From positions 1 through 33,764 of the forward strand of contig DAIQRD010000010.1 of the NCBI GenBank assembly GCA_036786445.1: a stretch of 33,764 nucleotides of DNA. Direction: 5' to 3'. Below are positions 1-7,296 of the stretch, in pieces (the first letter of the stretch is position 1; each line of letters opens with the position of its first letter). The position numbers and the translations under genes were made by a program. Source of the stretch: JAAZMF01 sp036786445 (GTDB taxonomy: Bacteria; Bacillota; Limnochordia; DTU087). The notes under the pieces were generated by a model. The model ran no database searches. It worked only from the letters and a program-made list of their open reading frames with translations, and was not told where the DNA came from.

Positions 1-1075
1 GCCAACCGGCAGCTCCCCCAGCTCTAAAAAAGGCAGGGTCTTCCGATGGCGCGCGCCCCATGGAGGTCACTTTGATACCATGTTCTTCGAGCAACTCCAG
101 GGTGTGATCCCGGTCTGTAAAAACGAGGTTATGACGCCCAAGATTAGAAGCTTGATACTGCTGCTGCAAAAATCTCCCTTCCTCACCGGAAAGCTTAGGT
201 AAGGGCAGGAAACAGCTGCTGTAGCAGAGTCGGCCTAACACTGTCAAAGTATGGTGGCTTATCCCATAGTGGCGGGATCTTTTCTCAGCGAAGCTGAGTC
301 TAGGCACAGCCACGGCCCTACCCCCAAGAGCATTGACACCATCAAGTATAGCGGCGGTTTCAAGGGCCGTAGTGCCAAAGGGAGTGCCGGTCCCCACAAC
401 CCCGGGGCCCATGGCGACTAGGCAGGCATCAGCCTTAAGCACATGCCGGGCAGCCAAAAGGCCAGAGTAAATGTTTACAGCTTCAAGATCGCCGCCAAAG
501 GCGTGGCCGACGGTGATGGTTGACGAAATGTACCCGCCCTTCTGCAAGGATGCTACCAACCGACTAAACCCTAGTGGTAAGGCTGCCCCATCAGTCATTA
601 TGTAGGTCAAATGAGCCCGCCTCGGGGCATTATGTTGGAGAACCACGGCCATGGGGGCAATAAGGCTATGTAAGCTAGCCACCATCACCGGCATGCCTTC
701 CAAGGAATCCGCTTCCTGCATGACTGAGTGATGGGGGCTGTTCTCCTCTTCTGCACATAGTATAGCCAACTGTAGGGGGGTGTAGCGTAGCTTCATGATA
801 TGACCAGTATCTTGTTGCCGAGTCGTCCCCATGGCATCTCGTGCCTGCCCACATCTTTCGAGCCGACTAATGACAAAATGGACCCCGCCTGTTCCCAAGC
901 CGAGATCCACTGCCGTAGTGTTGATTTCAACCAAATCGCCGGGGTAGACATCTTCCGCCAAGACACGGTAATTCACCGAGGGAACCAGTTCCCCACCAAT
1001 CTTGATAACTAGCTCCTGTGTTTGATCGGTGATACCTTGGACAGCCTGTACTATACCCCGTCGTCGGTTGAGCAT
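1..1075 (-). CDS. DUF3866 family protein, 3' end beyond window
   Basis: An open frame runs from an ATG at 1075 to the left edge, giving 358 residues without a stop; the C-terminus is outside the window. AAGGAG lies about 8 nt before the ATG. The start MLNRRRGIVQAV, the segment INTTAVDLGLGTGGVHFV (about residues 53-70), HIMKLRYTPLQLA, TVGHAFGGDLEAVNIYSGL and MGPGVVGTGTPFGTTALE match what I remember of the DUF3866 family, which is common in Bacillota and has no known function. No signal peptide or membrane segment is evident. It starts 39 nt after the pnp stop codon, so it is probably co-transcribed with rpsO and pnp. The family call rests on motif memory; no biochemical role should be inferred from it. 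Confidence 0.85.
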   Translation of the reverse strand, partial: MLNRRRGIVQAVQGITDQTQELVIKIGGELVPSVNYRVLAEDVYPGDLVEINTTAVDLGLGTGGVHFVISRLERCGQARDAMGTTRQQDTGHIMKLRYTPLQLAILCAEEENSPHHSVMQEADSLEGMPVMVASLHSLIAPMAVVLQHNAPRRAHLTYIMTDGAALPLGFSRLVASLQKGGYISSTITVGHAFGGDLEAVNIYSGLLAARHVLKADACLVAMGPGVVGTGTPFGTTALETAAILDGVNALGGRAVAVPRLSFAEKRSRHYGISHHTLTVLGRLCYSSCFLPLPKLSGEEGRFLQQQYQASNLGRHNLVFTDRDHTLELLEEHGIKVTSMGRAPSEDPAFFRAGGAAGW

Positions 1076-1114
1076 GGCGTACTCCTTTACGCTATCTCGT
1101 CAAACAACAGAAAT

Positions 1115-3262
1115 CTACCCTCGTGGGCGATGACCCCGGCTGGTGCTGCGCTCGGATGCCTTGCCATCATTGCCTTCTAGGGCCTCCAGCGTGGCCAGAT
1201 TGATTCTGCCCATACGATCGATCTCAATCACCTTGACCGTAATGACGTCACCTACGTTGACTACATCCTCAACTTTCCCCACTCGGCCCTTGGCTAGTTT
1301 GGAAATATGCACTAATCCCTCTTTGCCGGGAAGCACTTCGACAAAAGCACCGAAATCCATGATCCGCTTTACGGATCCCTGGTATGTCTCGCCCACTTCC
1401 ACATCTTTGACCAGATTGCTGATCAACGCTTGAGCCTTGATACCAGCTTCTTGGTTGGTGGAGGCAACATAGACGCGGCCATCATCCTCGATATCAATGG
1501 AGACACCAGTTTCGTCGATGATCTTGCGGATGGTTTTTCCGCCGGGTCCGATGACATCTCTGATTTTATCTACAGGGATCTCCATGGTAAAGATCCGGGG
1601 AGCGTAGGGAGATAGTTCCTGCCTAGGTGCACTGATTGTTTCCATCATCTTCTGAAGGATGAACAATCTTCCCTCTTTTGCTTGAGCTAAAGCCTGCTGC
1701 AAAATTTCTCGAGTGACACCCTGGATTTTGATGTCCATTTGGAGAGCGGTAACACCTTCAGCCGTTCCTGCTACTTTAAAATCCATGTCACCCAAAGCAT
1801 CTTCCAGACCTTGGATATCTGTGAGAATGGAAAACTCCTCACCCTGCTTAACAAGACCCATGGCGATTCCAGCCACTGGGCGCTTGATGGGAACACCGGC
1901 ATCCATGAGCGCTAGGGTGCTACCACATACACTAGCCTGAGAAGAAGAACCATTAGATTCCAGTACCTCTGATACTAGTCGTATGGTATAGGGGAATTCC
2001 TCCTCCGGCGGAATCAGCGGAAGTAGAGCTCGGGACGCCAATGCACCGTGGCCGATGTCCCGGCGAGATGGTCCCCGCATAGGTCTAGTCTCACCCACAC
2101 AAAAGGCTGGGAAATTATAGTGATGTATATAGCGTTTGCGATCTTCGTCGCCAAGATCATCTAGCATCTGCTCATCGGACTTGACGCCCAAGGTACAGGC
2201 AGTCATCACCTGGGTCTGCCCCCGAGTAAACACTGCAGAGCCGTGTACTCTTGGCAAGAGGCTCACCGCAGTGCTGATAGGTCTGATCTCCTGTAAGCCC
2301 CGACCATCTGGTCGCTGTTTATCGTGGGTGATCATGTGGCGGACTAGTTCTCTGATCAAACTCCCGATAGCGCGATCTAGATCTGCATGATTTTGGGCAA
2401 AAAGTTCCTGCCCATACTCTTTGGCATAGTCTTGAAGTAGAGAGGACCGTACATTGTCCACATCTTCTTCTCGACTCAACTTATCTGAGTTTTTCAGTGC
2501 ATCCCGTAAAGACTGGGTCCCTTTACTCCTGACCCAATCCACCACAGAAGGCGCCGGAGCGGACAGCGATATCTGGATCTTGGGACGTCCCACTTCCTTC
2601 GCTATTTCCTGTTGGAAAGCGACCAGCCGCTTCACCTCAGCATGTCCGAACATAATGGCATCCAAGAGCACATCTTCAGGGACTTCCTGGGCTCCAGCTT
2701 CTACCATAGTGACCGCATCTAGGGTACCAGCTACAACTAAGGACAGATCGCTTTTTTCCTGCTGTTCCAACGTGGGATTGATAACAAATTGGCCATCGAC
2801 TCGACCCACAATCACTCCACCCACTGGCCCACCAAAGGGGATGTCGGAAATCGATAAGGCCGCAGAAGCCCCCACCATTGCGGTAATATCCGGTGCATTA
2901 TCCTGATCCACTGATAATATAGTGGCAACTACCTGTACATCGTTGCGTAACCCCTCGGGAAACAACGGCCTAAGGGGTCGATCGATCATGCGAGCAGACA
3001 GGACCGCTGTCTCACCTGGCCTACCTTCCCGGCGGCCCCAGCCACCTGGTATTTTACCAACGGCATACATGCGCTCTTCATAGTCTACCATGAGAGGGAA
3101 AAAATCGATCCCCTCCCGAGGTTCTTTAGAGATGGTTGCGGTGACTAGCACAACTGTATCACCATAGCGCATCATTACACTCCCATTGGCTTGTTGGGCC
3201 AGTGTGCCGGTTTCGAGAACTAGCGGTCTCCCCCCTATTTCCAGCCTAAACTCCCTTTTCAT
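1115..3262 (-). CDS. pnp: Polyribonucleotide nucleotidyltransferase (PNPase)
   Basis: A phosphorolytic 3'-5' exoribonuclease of mRNA decay, 715 residues, the usual family size. Two RNase PH-like domains are visible, with the motifs GKIPGG and REGRPGE in the first and DIQGLEDALGDMDFKVAGT in the second. They are followed by a KH domain (VIGPGGKTIRKIIDETG) and an S1 domain (GSVKRIMDFGAFVEVLPG). The frame is open back to 3406, but the ATG at 3262 is chosen: AAGGAGG sits 7 nt upstream and the protein then begins MKREFRLEIGGRPL, as in other PNPases. The usual GGFFKREGRP is GGWGRREGRP here, a mild variation. It follows rpsO, the classic rpsO-pnp pair, with a 197 nt leader that contains a long stem-loop. 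Confidence 0.97.
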   Translation of the reverse strand: MKREFRLEIGGRPLVLETGTLAQQANGSVMMRYGDTVVLVTATISKEPREGIDFFPLMVDYEERMYAVGKIPGGWGRREGRPGETAVLSARMIDRPLRPLFPEGLRNDVQVVATILSVDQDNAPDITAMVGASAALSISDIPFGGPVGGVIVGRVDGQFVINPTLEQQEKSDLSLVVAGTLDAVTMVEAGAQEVPEDVLLDAIMFGHAEVKRLVAFQQEIAKEVGRPKIQISLSAPAPSVVDWVRSKGTQSLRDALKNSDKLSREEDVDNVRSSLLQDYAKEYGQELFAQNHADLDRAIGSLIRELVRHMITHDKQRPDGRGLQEIRPISTAVSLLPRVHGSAVFTRGQTQVMTACTLGVKSDEQMLDDLGDEDRKRYIHHYNFPAFCVGETRPMRGPSRRDIGHGALASRALLPLIPPEEEFPYTIRLVSEVLESNGSSSQASVCGSTLALMDAGVPIKRPVAGIAMGLVKQGEEFSILTDIQGLEDALGDMDFKVAGTAEGVTALQMDIKIQGVTREILQQALAQAKEGRLFILQKMMETISAPRQELSPYAPRIFTMEIPVDKIRDVIGPGGKTIRKIIDETGVSIDIEDDGRVYVASTNQEAGIKAQALISNLVKDVEVGETYQGSVKRIMDFGAFVEVLPGKEGLVHISKLAKGRVGKVEDVVNVGDVITVKVIEIDRMGRINLATLEALEGNDGKASERSTSRGHRPRG

Positions 3263-3315
3263 CTTTTTACCTCCTTGCGTGCTGTAGATATTGCATAGCA
3301 CGTCTATATATAGGT

Positions 3316-3351
3316 CCCTACCCAGCAAGGAACTCTTCCTTCTGGCTAGGG
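3316..3351 (-). promoter_or_regulatory. Long stem-loop in the pnp 5' leader
   Basis: A nearly perfect inverted repeat lies 54 nt before the pnp start. The stem has three parts: CCCTA with TAGGG (3316-3320 and 3347-3351), CCAG with CTGG (3322-3325 and 3342-3345), and AAGGAA with TTCCTT (3327-3332 and 3336-3341). One mismatch and one bulged base separate the parts, and the loop is 3 nt, for 15 base pairs in all. No U-tract follows, so it is not a terminator. In E. coli a pnp leader stem is cut by RNase III and PNPase then represses its own mRNA; a similar role here is an inference from position and shape. Confidence 0.6.
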
Positions 3352-3425
3352 TATACCGGGCAGTACTATAGTATCTTCCCCATATGCTGGGAGCATTCTC
3401 GCCCAAGCAAAGTTAGTGATTTGAA

Positions 3426-3450
3426 GAAGGAGCGGGATTACCGCTCCTTC
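3426..3450 (-). terminator. Hairpin between rpsO and pnp
   Basis: A perfect 10 bp inverted repeat (GAAGGAGCGG with CCGCTCCTTC, 5 nt loop) begins 9 nt after the rpsO stop codon. Only TTCTTC-like pyrimidines follow, so termination is probably partial. It may instead protect the 3' end of rpsO mRNA or act as a processing site. I see no convincing promoter between it and pnp, so some read-through is expected. Confidence 0.6.
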
Positions 3451-3459
3451 TCGTCAGAT

Positions 3460-3729
3460 TTACCCGCGTAGCCCGAGTTTGGCAACGATGGCCCGATATC
3501 GTTCGATATCTGTATCCCGAAGATAATCGAGCAACCCTTTTCTTTGCCCGATCATTTTCAGCATGCCCCGCCGGGAATGGTAATCCGTCTTATGCACCTT
3601 AAGATGCTGTGTAAGATCACTAATCCGCCTAGTCAAGATTGCTATCTGCACTTCAGATGAGCCTGTATCAGATTCGTGCATCTTGAAATCGTCAATAATC
3701 TCACGTTTAATCTCTTTATCTAGAGCCAC
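3460..3729 (-). CDS. rpsO: 30S ribosomal protein S15
   Basis: A small-subunit protein that binds the 16S rRNA central domain early in assembly. It has 89 residues, exactly the usual bacterial length, with the family motifs TGSSEVQIA, HKTDYHSRRGMLKMIGQR and LLDYLR. The frame is open upstream to 3801, but the GTG at 3729 is chosen because GGGAGGTGA lies about 6 nt before it and the product then begins (M)ALDKEIKREI. A promoter lies about 90 nt upstream, overlapping the end of ribF. The untranslated leader contains TGACT (3796-3800), which can pair with AGTCA (3730-3734) directly before the start codon. S15 represses its own mRNA in several bacteria; that this happens here is an inference. Confidence 0.97.
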   Translation of the reverse strand: MALDKEIKREIIDDFKMHESDTGSSEVQIAILTRRISDLTQHLKVHKTDYHSRRGMLKMIGQRKGLLDYLRDTDIERYRAIVAKLGLRG

Positions 3730-3819
3730 TGACTTCACCTCCCCACTCCATAATCGCCCTAGCCCAGAAAGACGCTGGAGGAGCTCGCCAATCCGAGTCA
3801 AGGGTTCTAGTGCAGTTTC

Positions 3820-3848
3820 ACTATATCACAAAGCCCTATGGCTGTAAA
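3820..3848 (-). promoter_or_regulatory. Predicted sigma-A promoter for rpsO-pnp
   Basis: TTTACA (3843-3848) and TATAGT (3820-3825) are separated by 17 nt, each five of six to consensus, with TG one base before the -10 (extended -10). It overlaps the ribF stop codon (3826-3828). A start near 3813 would give a leader of about 84 nt before rpsO. The call is from sequence only. Confidence 0.65.
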
Positions 3849-4845
3849 TCTTTCCTCCCATAGCAGACGGTGTTGGTCCCAAGAGCCTCCGAACAACCTT
3901 TATGTCTCGTTCAACCTGATCTTTCAGTGCTTCGGCGCTTTCGAAGCGCTGGGAGGGGCGAAGCCAGTTGCAAAAGGAAACCTCGAGCTCCTTGCCATAG
4001 TAACTCTCCTGTCGGTCTAGTACGTGCGCCTCAATACTGCGCTCGGTCCCGGCAAAAGTTGGTTTATCGCCGATGCTCAGCACACCTATCATCCTGGCCT
4101 GATTAGCTACACAAGTATTCCCTGTGTCGGAACGCTCATCAATCAAACGTACGGTTACGGCATAGACTCCGTCTCGGGGTATAAGCCTCTCGGTGGGTAC
4201 CGCTAGGTTGGCTGTAGGGAATCCTAGCTTCCTACCCCTGCCCTCTCCAGCGATCACAGGACCGGATAGCCTATACGGGCGGCCTAAGCACTCAGCGGCC
4301 TCCTCTACCTTCCCTTCCCGCAGCAGACCCCGGATCCCCGTACTGGACACCCTTGCACCTTTGATCGAAATCGGCTCGACCACATCGGTGGCCTCAATGC
4401 CCCATCCGGGCCCAGCCTGCCGCAAAAGACGGACTCCTCCCTGGCCCCTATAGCCAAAACGGAAATCATCACCGGCCACAACAGCGATGACGCCTAATTG
4501 TCTGGCCAGAATGCGGCTGGCGAACTCCTTAGGTTCAAGTCTAGCAAGTTGTTGGTTGAAGCCAAGCTCTGCCATGGCTGCAATACCTAGCTCCCAAACA
4601 TAAGTGCGTCGCTCCCGGGCACTTGTCAAGAGCTTAGGAACAGCATCGGGTCTGATAATTTCCAGAGGGTGCCGATCAAAGGTCACCATTACGGAAAGAG
4701 CATCCATCTTCTCTGCCAGTTCTTTGACTCTCAGCAAGATGGCTTGATGCCCTAGATGTACTCCATCAAAAAAGCCGAGGCCAGCAACTACCCGCTCGCT
4801 CCCCACTGTATCTGTGACACTGCCGTCATGCCAGTATACCTGCAA
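3826..4845 (-). CDS. ribF: Bifunctional riboflavin kinase / FAD synthetase
   Basis: Converts riboflavin to FMN and then to FAD. The N-terminal FAD synthetase (nucleotidyltransferase) domain shows GFFDGVHLGH at residues 24-33 and the paired motif GIRGLLREGKVEEA. The C-terminal riboflavin kinase domain shows GEGRGRKLGFPTANL at about residues 197-211 and RDGVYAV. It is 339 residues long; the family is usually 310-330. The start is a TTG at 4845 with GGTGAGG only 4 nt upstream; an ATG two bases further upstream is out of frame, so the start is less certain than the rest. It is the last gene of the rimP-nusA-infB cluster, 27 nt after truB, a common Bacillota arrangement. Confidence 0.95.
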   Translation of the reverse strand: MQVYWHDGSVTDTVGSERVVAGLGFFDGVHLGHQAILLRVKELAEKMDALSVMVTFDRHPLEIIRPDAVPKLLTSARERRTYVWELGIAAMAELGFNQQLARLEPKEFASRILARQLGVIAVVAGDDFRFGYRGQGGVRLLRQAGPGWGIEATDVVEPISIKGARVSSTGIRGLLREGKVEEAAECLGRPYRLSGPVIAGEGRGRKLGFPTANLAVPTERLIPRDGVYAVTVRLIDERSDTGNTCVANQARMIGVLSIGDKPTFAGTERSIEAHVLDRQESYYGKELEVSFCNWLRPSQRFESAEALKDQVERDIKVVRRLLGPTPSAMGGKIYSHRAL

Positions 4846-4872
4846 CCATCCTCACCCCTGGTCTATTGCTCA

Positions 4873-5832
4873 TCAATCTGTTGCAAGGGGCAACATTCTT
4901 ACTGGCTGGATTTCCCAGCCTTGCTCTGCTACTTTTTGCCGACGGCCGATGCCTAGGAAACCACCCTCCACATCGTACATCCGCAACCAGTGCTCATGCC
5001 CTGCTGCATTACCTACAGCTGTAAAAGTATCGATATTCGGGGACAGGTGATCTGCAATGTGCTCAGTCATGGCCCTGGCTCCTTGCTGAAGGCGCCGAGC
5101 GCCTTCCCAGGAAACTATCACTGCATGCAAATGGCCTACCCCTTTATCCATGGGAAACAACCCGTTTTTGGGAGTATTGGTGAACTCCTCCAGAGTAGTG
5201 GCATGCTGCAATCCCCAGGGTCCAACCCGAGTCCGCAGCAAAAATGACATATGGGTTGGAACCCCAAGACATGTCCCCATGTCTTGGCAGAGGGTGCGAA
5301 TATAGGTACCCTTTGAACAAGTAACATCAAACAGGAGGCGATCCCCAAAAAGCCAAGGACCTGGCCCCCAGGTGCCTACCGGTCGCAGCTCATAGATGCG
5401 GATGGTCCGGGGTTTTCTCTCAACAACCTTGCCTTGCCGGGCTAACTCATACAAGCGCTGGCCCTTGTGTTTGAGTGCAGATACCATGGGCGGGATCTGC
5501 TGGATTTCCCCTCGAAACAGATCAACGACCCCGGCTAGCTCTGAAGCTGCCAGTTGAGAATCCCGATTTTCCTCTAGTAGCTTTCCTCCGGCATCCTGGG
5601 TATCAGTGGACCAGCCTAGACGCAGCTCTGCCCTGTAGCCCTTTACATAGTCCTCCATAAAGGGAATCAGGCGGGTTGCCTTGCCTAGACACAATACCAA
5701 AATCCCGGCTGCCCCCGGATCTAGTGTCCCAAGGTGACCTACCTGCCGCTGACCGGTCCGACGCCTCACTCCGGCTACCACATCATGGGAGGTCATCCCT
5801 GGCGGTTTGAGTATAACCAAAATACCATCCAT
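4873..5832 (-). CDS. truB: tRNA pseudouridine-55 synthase
   Basis: Makes pseudouridine 55 in the T-loop of tRNAs. With the ATG at 5832 the protein has 319 residues and begins MDGILVILKPPGMTSHDVV, the typical TruB N-terminus. The catalytic aspartate is D38 in GHLGTLDPGAAG, followed by GKATRL and STDTQDAGG; later CSKGTYIRTLCQD is conserved. A C-terminal segment of about 80 residues ending near VRMLPL resembles the PUA-like tail. The frame extends upstream to a GTG at 5865, but that start has no ribosome site and lies inside nrnA. The ATG is one base after the nrnA stop codon, which suggests translational coupling; no strong Shine-Dalgarno is visible for it. Confidence 0.96.
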   Translation of the reverse strand: MDGILVILKPPGMTSHDVVAGVRRRTGQRQVGHLGTLDPGAAGILVLCLGKATRLIPFMEDYVKGYRAELRLGWSTDTQDAGGKLLEENRDSQLAASELAGVVDLFRGEIQQIPPMVSALKHKGQRLYELARQGKVVERKPRTIRIYELRPVGTWGPGPWLFGDRLLFDVTCSKGTYIRTLCQDMGTCLGVPTHMSFLLRTRVGPWGLQHATTLEEFTNTPKNGLFPMDKGVGHLHAVIVSWEGARRLQQGARAMTEHIADHLSPNIDTFTAVGNAAGHEHWLRMYDVEGGFLGIGRRQKVAEQGWEIQPVRMLPLATD

Positions 5833-5833
5833 A

Positions 5834-6874
5834 CTATGGTTCGCCCCGCTCAGTTTCCTGGCCACAAGCAGCCGATTCAGCCAATTCCGTACCTGACCGG
5901 CACCTATTGAGCTCGCAGATAACGGTCTTGATTACCAGCGTCATGGCGTCTGCCAAAGGAGCGTCGATTGTGCAGCCCGCGGCACGGACGTGGCCTCCGC
6001 CACCAAATAGACTCGCTATGTAGCTGACATCCATGTGGGATCGAGACCTGAAGCTCACCTTGGTTTTCTCCGATTCCATTTCTCTAAAGAGCACAGCCAC
6101 CTCCACTGTATCGATCATCCGGGGGAACTGGATGATGTCATTGGAGTGCTGACCAACCCATTGCCTGCCACCCAGCATATCCTGGGTGATACTAATCCAA
6201 GCCGCCGCCCCATCGGGACTAAGCTCAAGGGTATTGAGCGCCTGACGCATGAGATCAACTTCCTCATAGGAGCGCTCCTCATAAAGGTGAACCGCAATAT
6301 CTGCGGGATCAGCTCCAATTTCCACCAATTCGCTAGCTATCCGCAAAGTCGTGGCCTTAGTGTTACTATAACGAAATGTGCCAGTGTCACCGGACAACGC
6401 GGCAAATAGGTTAGTCGCTATGTCCTTGTCTAAGGGTACTCGCCAAAACTTAGCCAATTCGTAAATGATCTCACCGGTGGCGGCGGCCGTTGTGTCTACG
6501 TAGAAAGCCACACCTCGGCCGGGGTTGGTTCCGTGATGATCAATGTTGATGACTGGCAACTCTCCAGATTTGAGATATGGTCCTAAACCTCCACATCTGT
6601 CTATCTCAGCATCGATGACTACGGCTGCAGAAAAATCAAGCAAGAGTTGCTTATGAAAAACCTGACATCTGTCGGCACCAGGCAAGAAGCCAAACCACTG
6701 CCCTAAAGGATCGGGAGAAATGCACATAGCTTCTTGGCCCATAAGCTCCAGGATCATCTGCAGCGCTAACCCAGACCCAACACTATCTGGGTCTGGGTCC
6801 ACATGCCAAGTTATCAGGAGTCGTTTGTGAGAAGCTAGCGTCTTAGCAACTGTCTCCAAGGAACCACGGCGCAC
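5834..6874 (-). CDS. nrnA: DHH/DHHA1 phosphoesterase, NrnA-like oligoribonuclease / pAp phosphatase
   Basis: 346 residues of the DHH superfamily. Motifs in order: HVDPDPDSVGS (residues 24-34), VVIDAEID with D88, DHH at 112-114 in INIDHHGTN, GDTGTFRYSNT near 162, and the DHHA1 glycine motif GGGGHVRAAG near 291. NrnA enzymes degrade very short RNAs (nanoRNAs) and hydrolyse pAp to AMP with Mn2+; this role follows from the family and from the position between rbfA and truB, where nrnA commonly lies in Bacillota. The start is GTG at 6874, sharing its G with the rbfA stop codon TAG (TAGTG), with AAGGTGA about 10 nt upstream inside rbfA. Tight coupling to both neighbours is likely. Confidence 0.92.
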   Translation of the reverse strand: MRRGSLETVAKTLASHKRLLITWHVDPDPDSVGSGLALQMILELMGQEAMCISPDPLGQWFGFLPGADRCQVFHKQLLLDFSAAVVIDAEIDRCGGLGPYLKSGELPVINIDHHGTNPGRGVAFYVDTTAAATGEIIYELAKFWRVPLDKDIATNLFAALSGDTGTFRYSNTKATTLRIASELVEIGADPADIAVHLYEERSYEEVDLMRQALNTLELSPDGAAAWISITQDMLGGRQWVGQHSNDIIQFPRMIDTVEVAVLFREMESEKTKVSFRSRSHMDVSYIASLFGGGGHVRAAGCTIDAPLADAMTLVIKTVICELNRCRSGTELAESAACGQETERGEP

Positions 6875-7263
6875 TATTTGTCGTCACCTTCACTTTCCGG
6901 TGAAGATGATTCGTTTTCTTGCCCCTGCTTGAGTTCGTGTAGAATCTGGGATATGCGGGCCCCTCTCTCCATAGAACTATCCCAGCGAAAAGCTATTTCA
7001 GGTGTGTGCCGCAGCCTTATGCGTTGACCGATCTCTGTTCGAATATAGCCCTTGGCCCGCTCCAACCCCTCTAAGGAGGTCTGTCTACTCTCTTCGTCGC
7101 CCAAAACACTGACAAATATCTTGACATGACGAAGATCACGGGACACTTCCACATCGGTAACTGTCACAAAGCCAATGCGGGGATCCTTCATCTGTCTAAT
7201 GATGTCGCTAGCTTCCTGCTTAATAGCTTCTCGGATTTTCTCAACCCGCTGCTGGGTGGCCAT
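6874..7263 (-). CDS. rbfA: 30S ribosome-binding factor RbfA
   Basis: A small KH-fold protein that binds the 30S subunit during late 16S rRNA maturation. It has 129 residues, within the family range, with DPRIGFVTVTDVEVSRDLRHVKIFVSVLG and the C-terminal RHTPEIAFRWDSSMERG. The last 20 residues or so are acidic and serine-rich and probably disordered. It starts with an ATG at 7263 preceded by GGGGTTGAGG. It lies 33 nt after infB and overlaps nrnA by one base. The infB-rbfA pairing is conserved across bacteria. Confidence 0.97.
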   Translation of the reverse strand: MATQQRVEKIREAIKQEASDIIRQMKDPRIGFVTVTDVEVSRDLRHVKIFVSVLGDEESRQTSLEGLERAKGYIRTEIGQRIRLRHTPEIAFRWDSSMERGARISQILHELKQGQENESSSPESEGDDK

Positions 7264-7296
7264 ATCCTCAACCCCTTTTCAAGCACTATCCATACT

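Noticed and set aside
3263..3406. In-frame N-terminal extension of pnp
   Set aside because: It has no family similarity and runs over the leader stem-loop; the ATG at 3262 has a strong Shine-Dalgarno sequence and the normal PNPase start.
3263..3425. Separate pnp promoter
   Set aside because: Candidate -10 boxes (TATAGT, TATATA) have no acceptable -35 at 16-18 nt; read-through from the rpsO promoter is simpler.
5834..6874. NrnA motif HVDPDPDSVGS as a catalytic loss
   Set aside because: The DPDPD form also occurs in Bacillus NrnA (RPDPDAYGS), and the DHH and GDTG motifs are intact.
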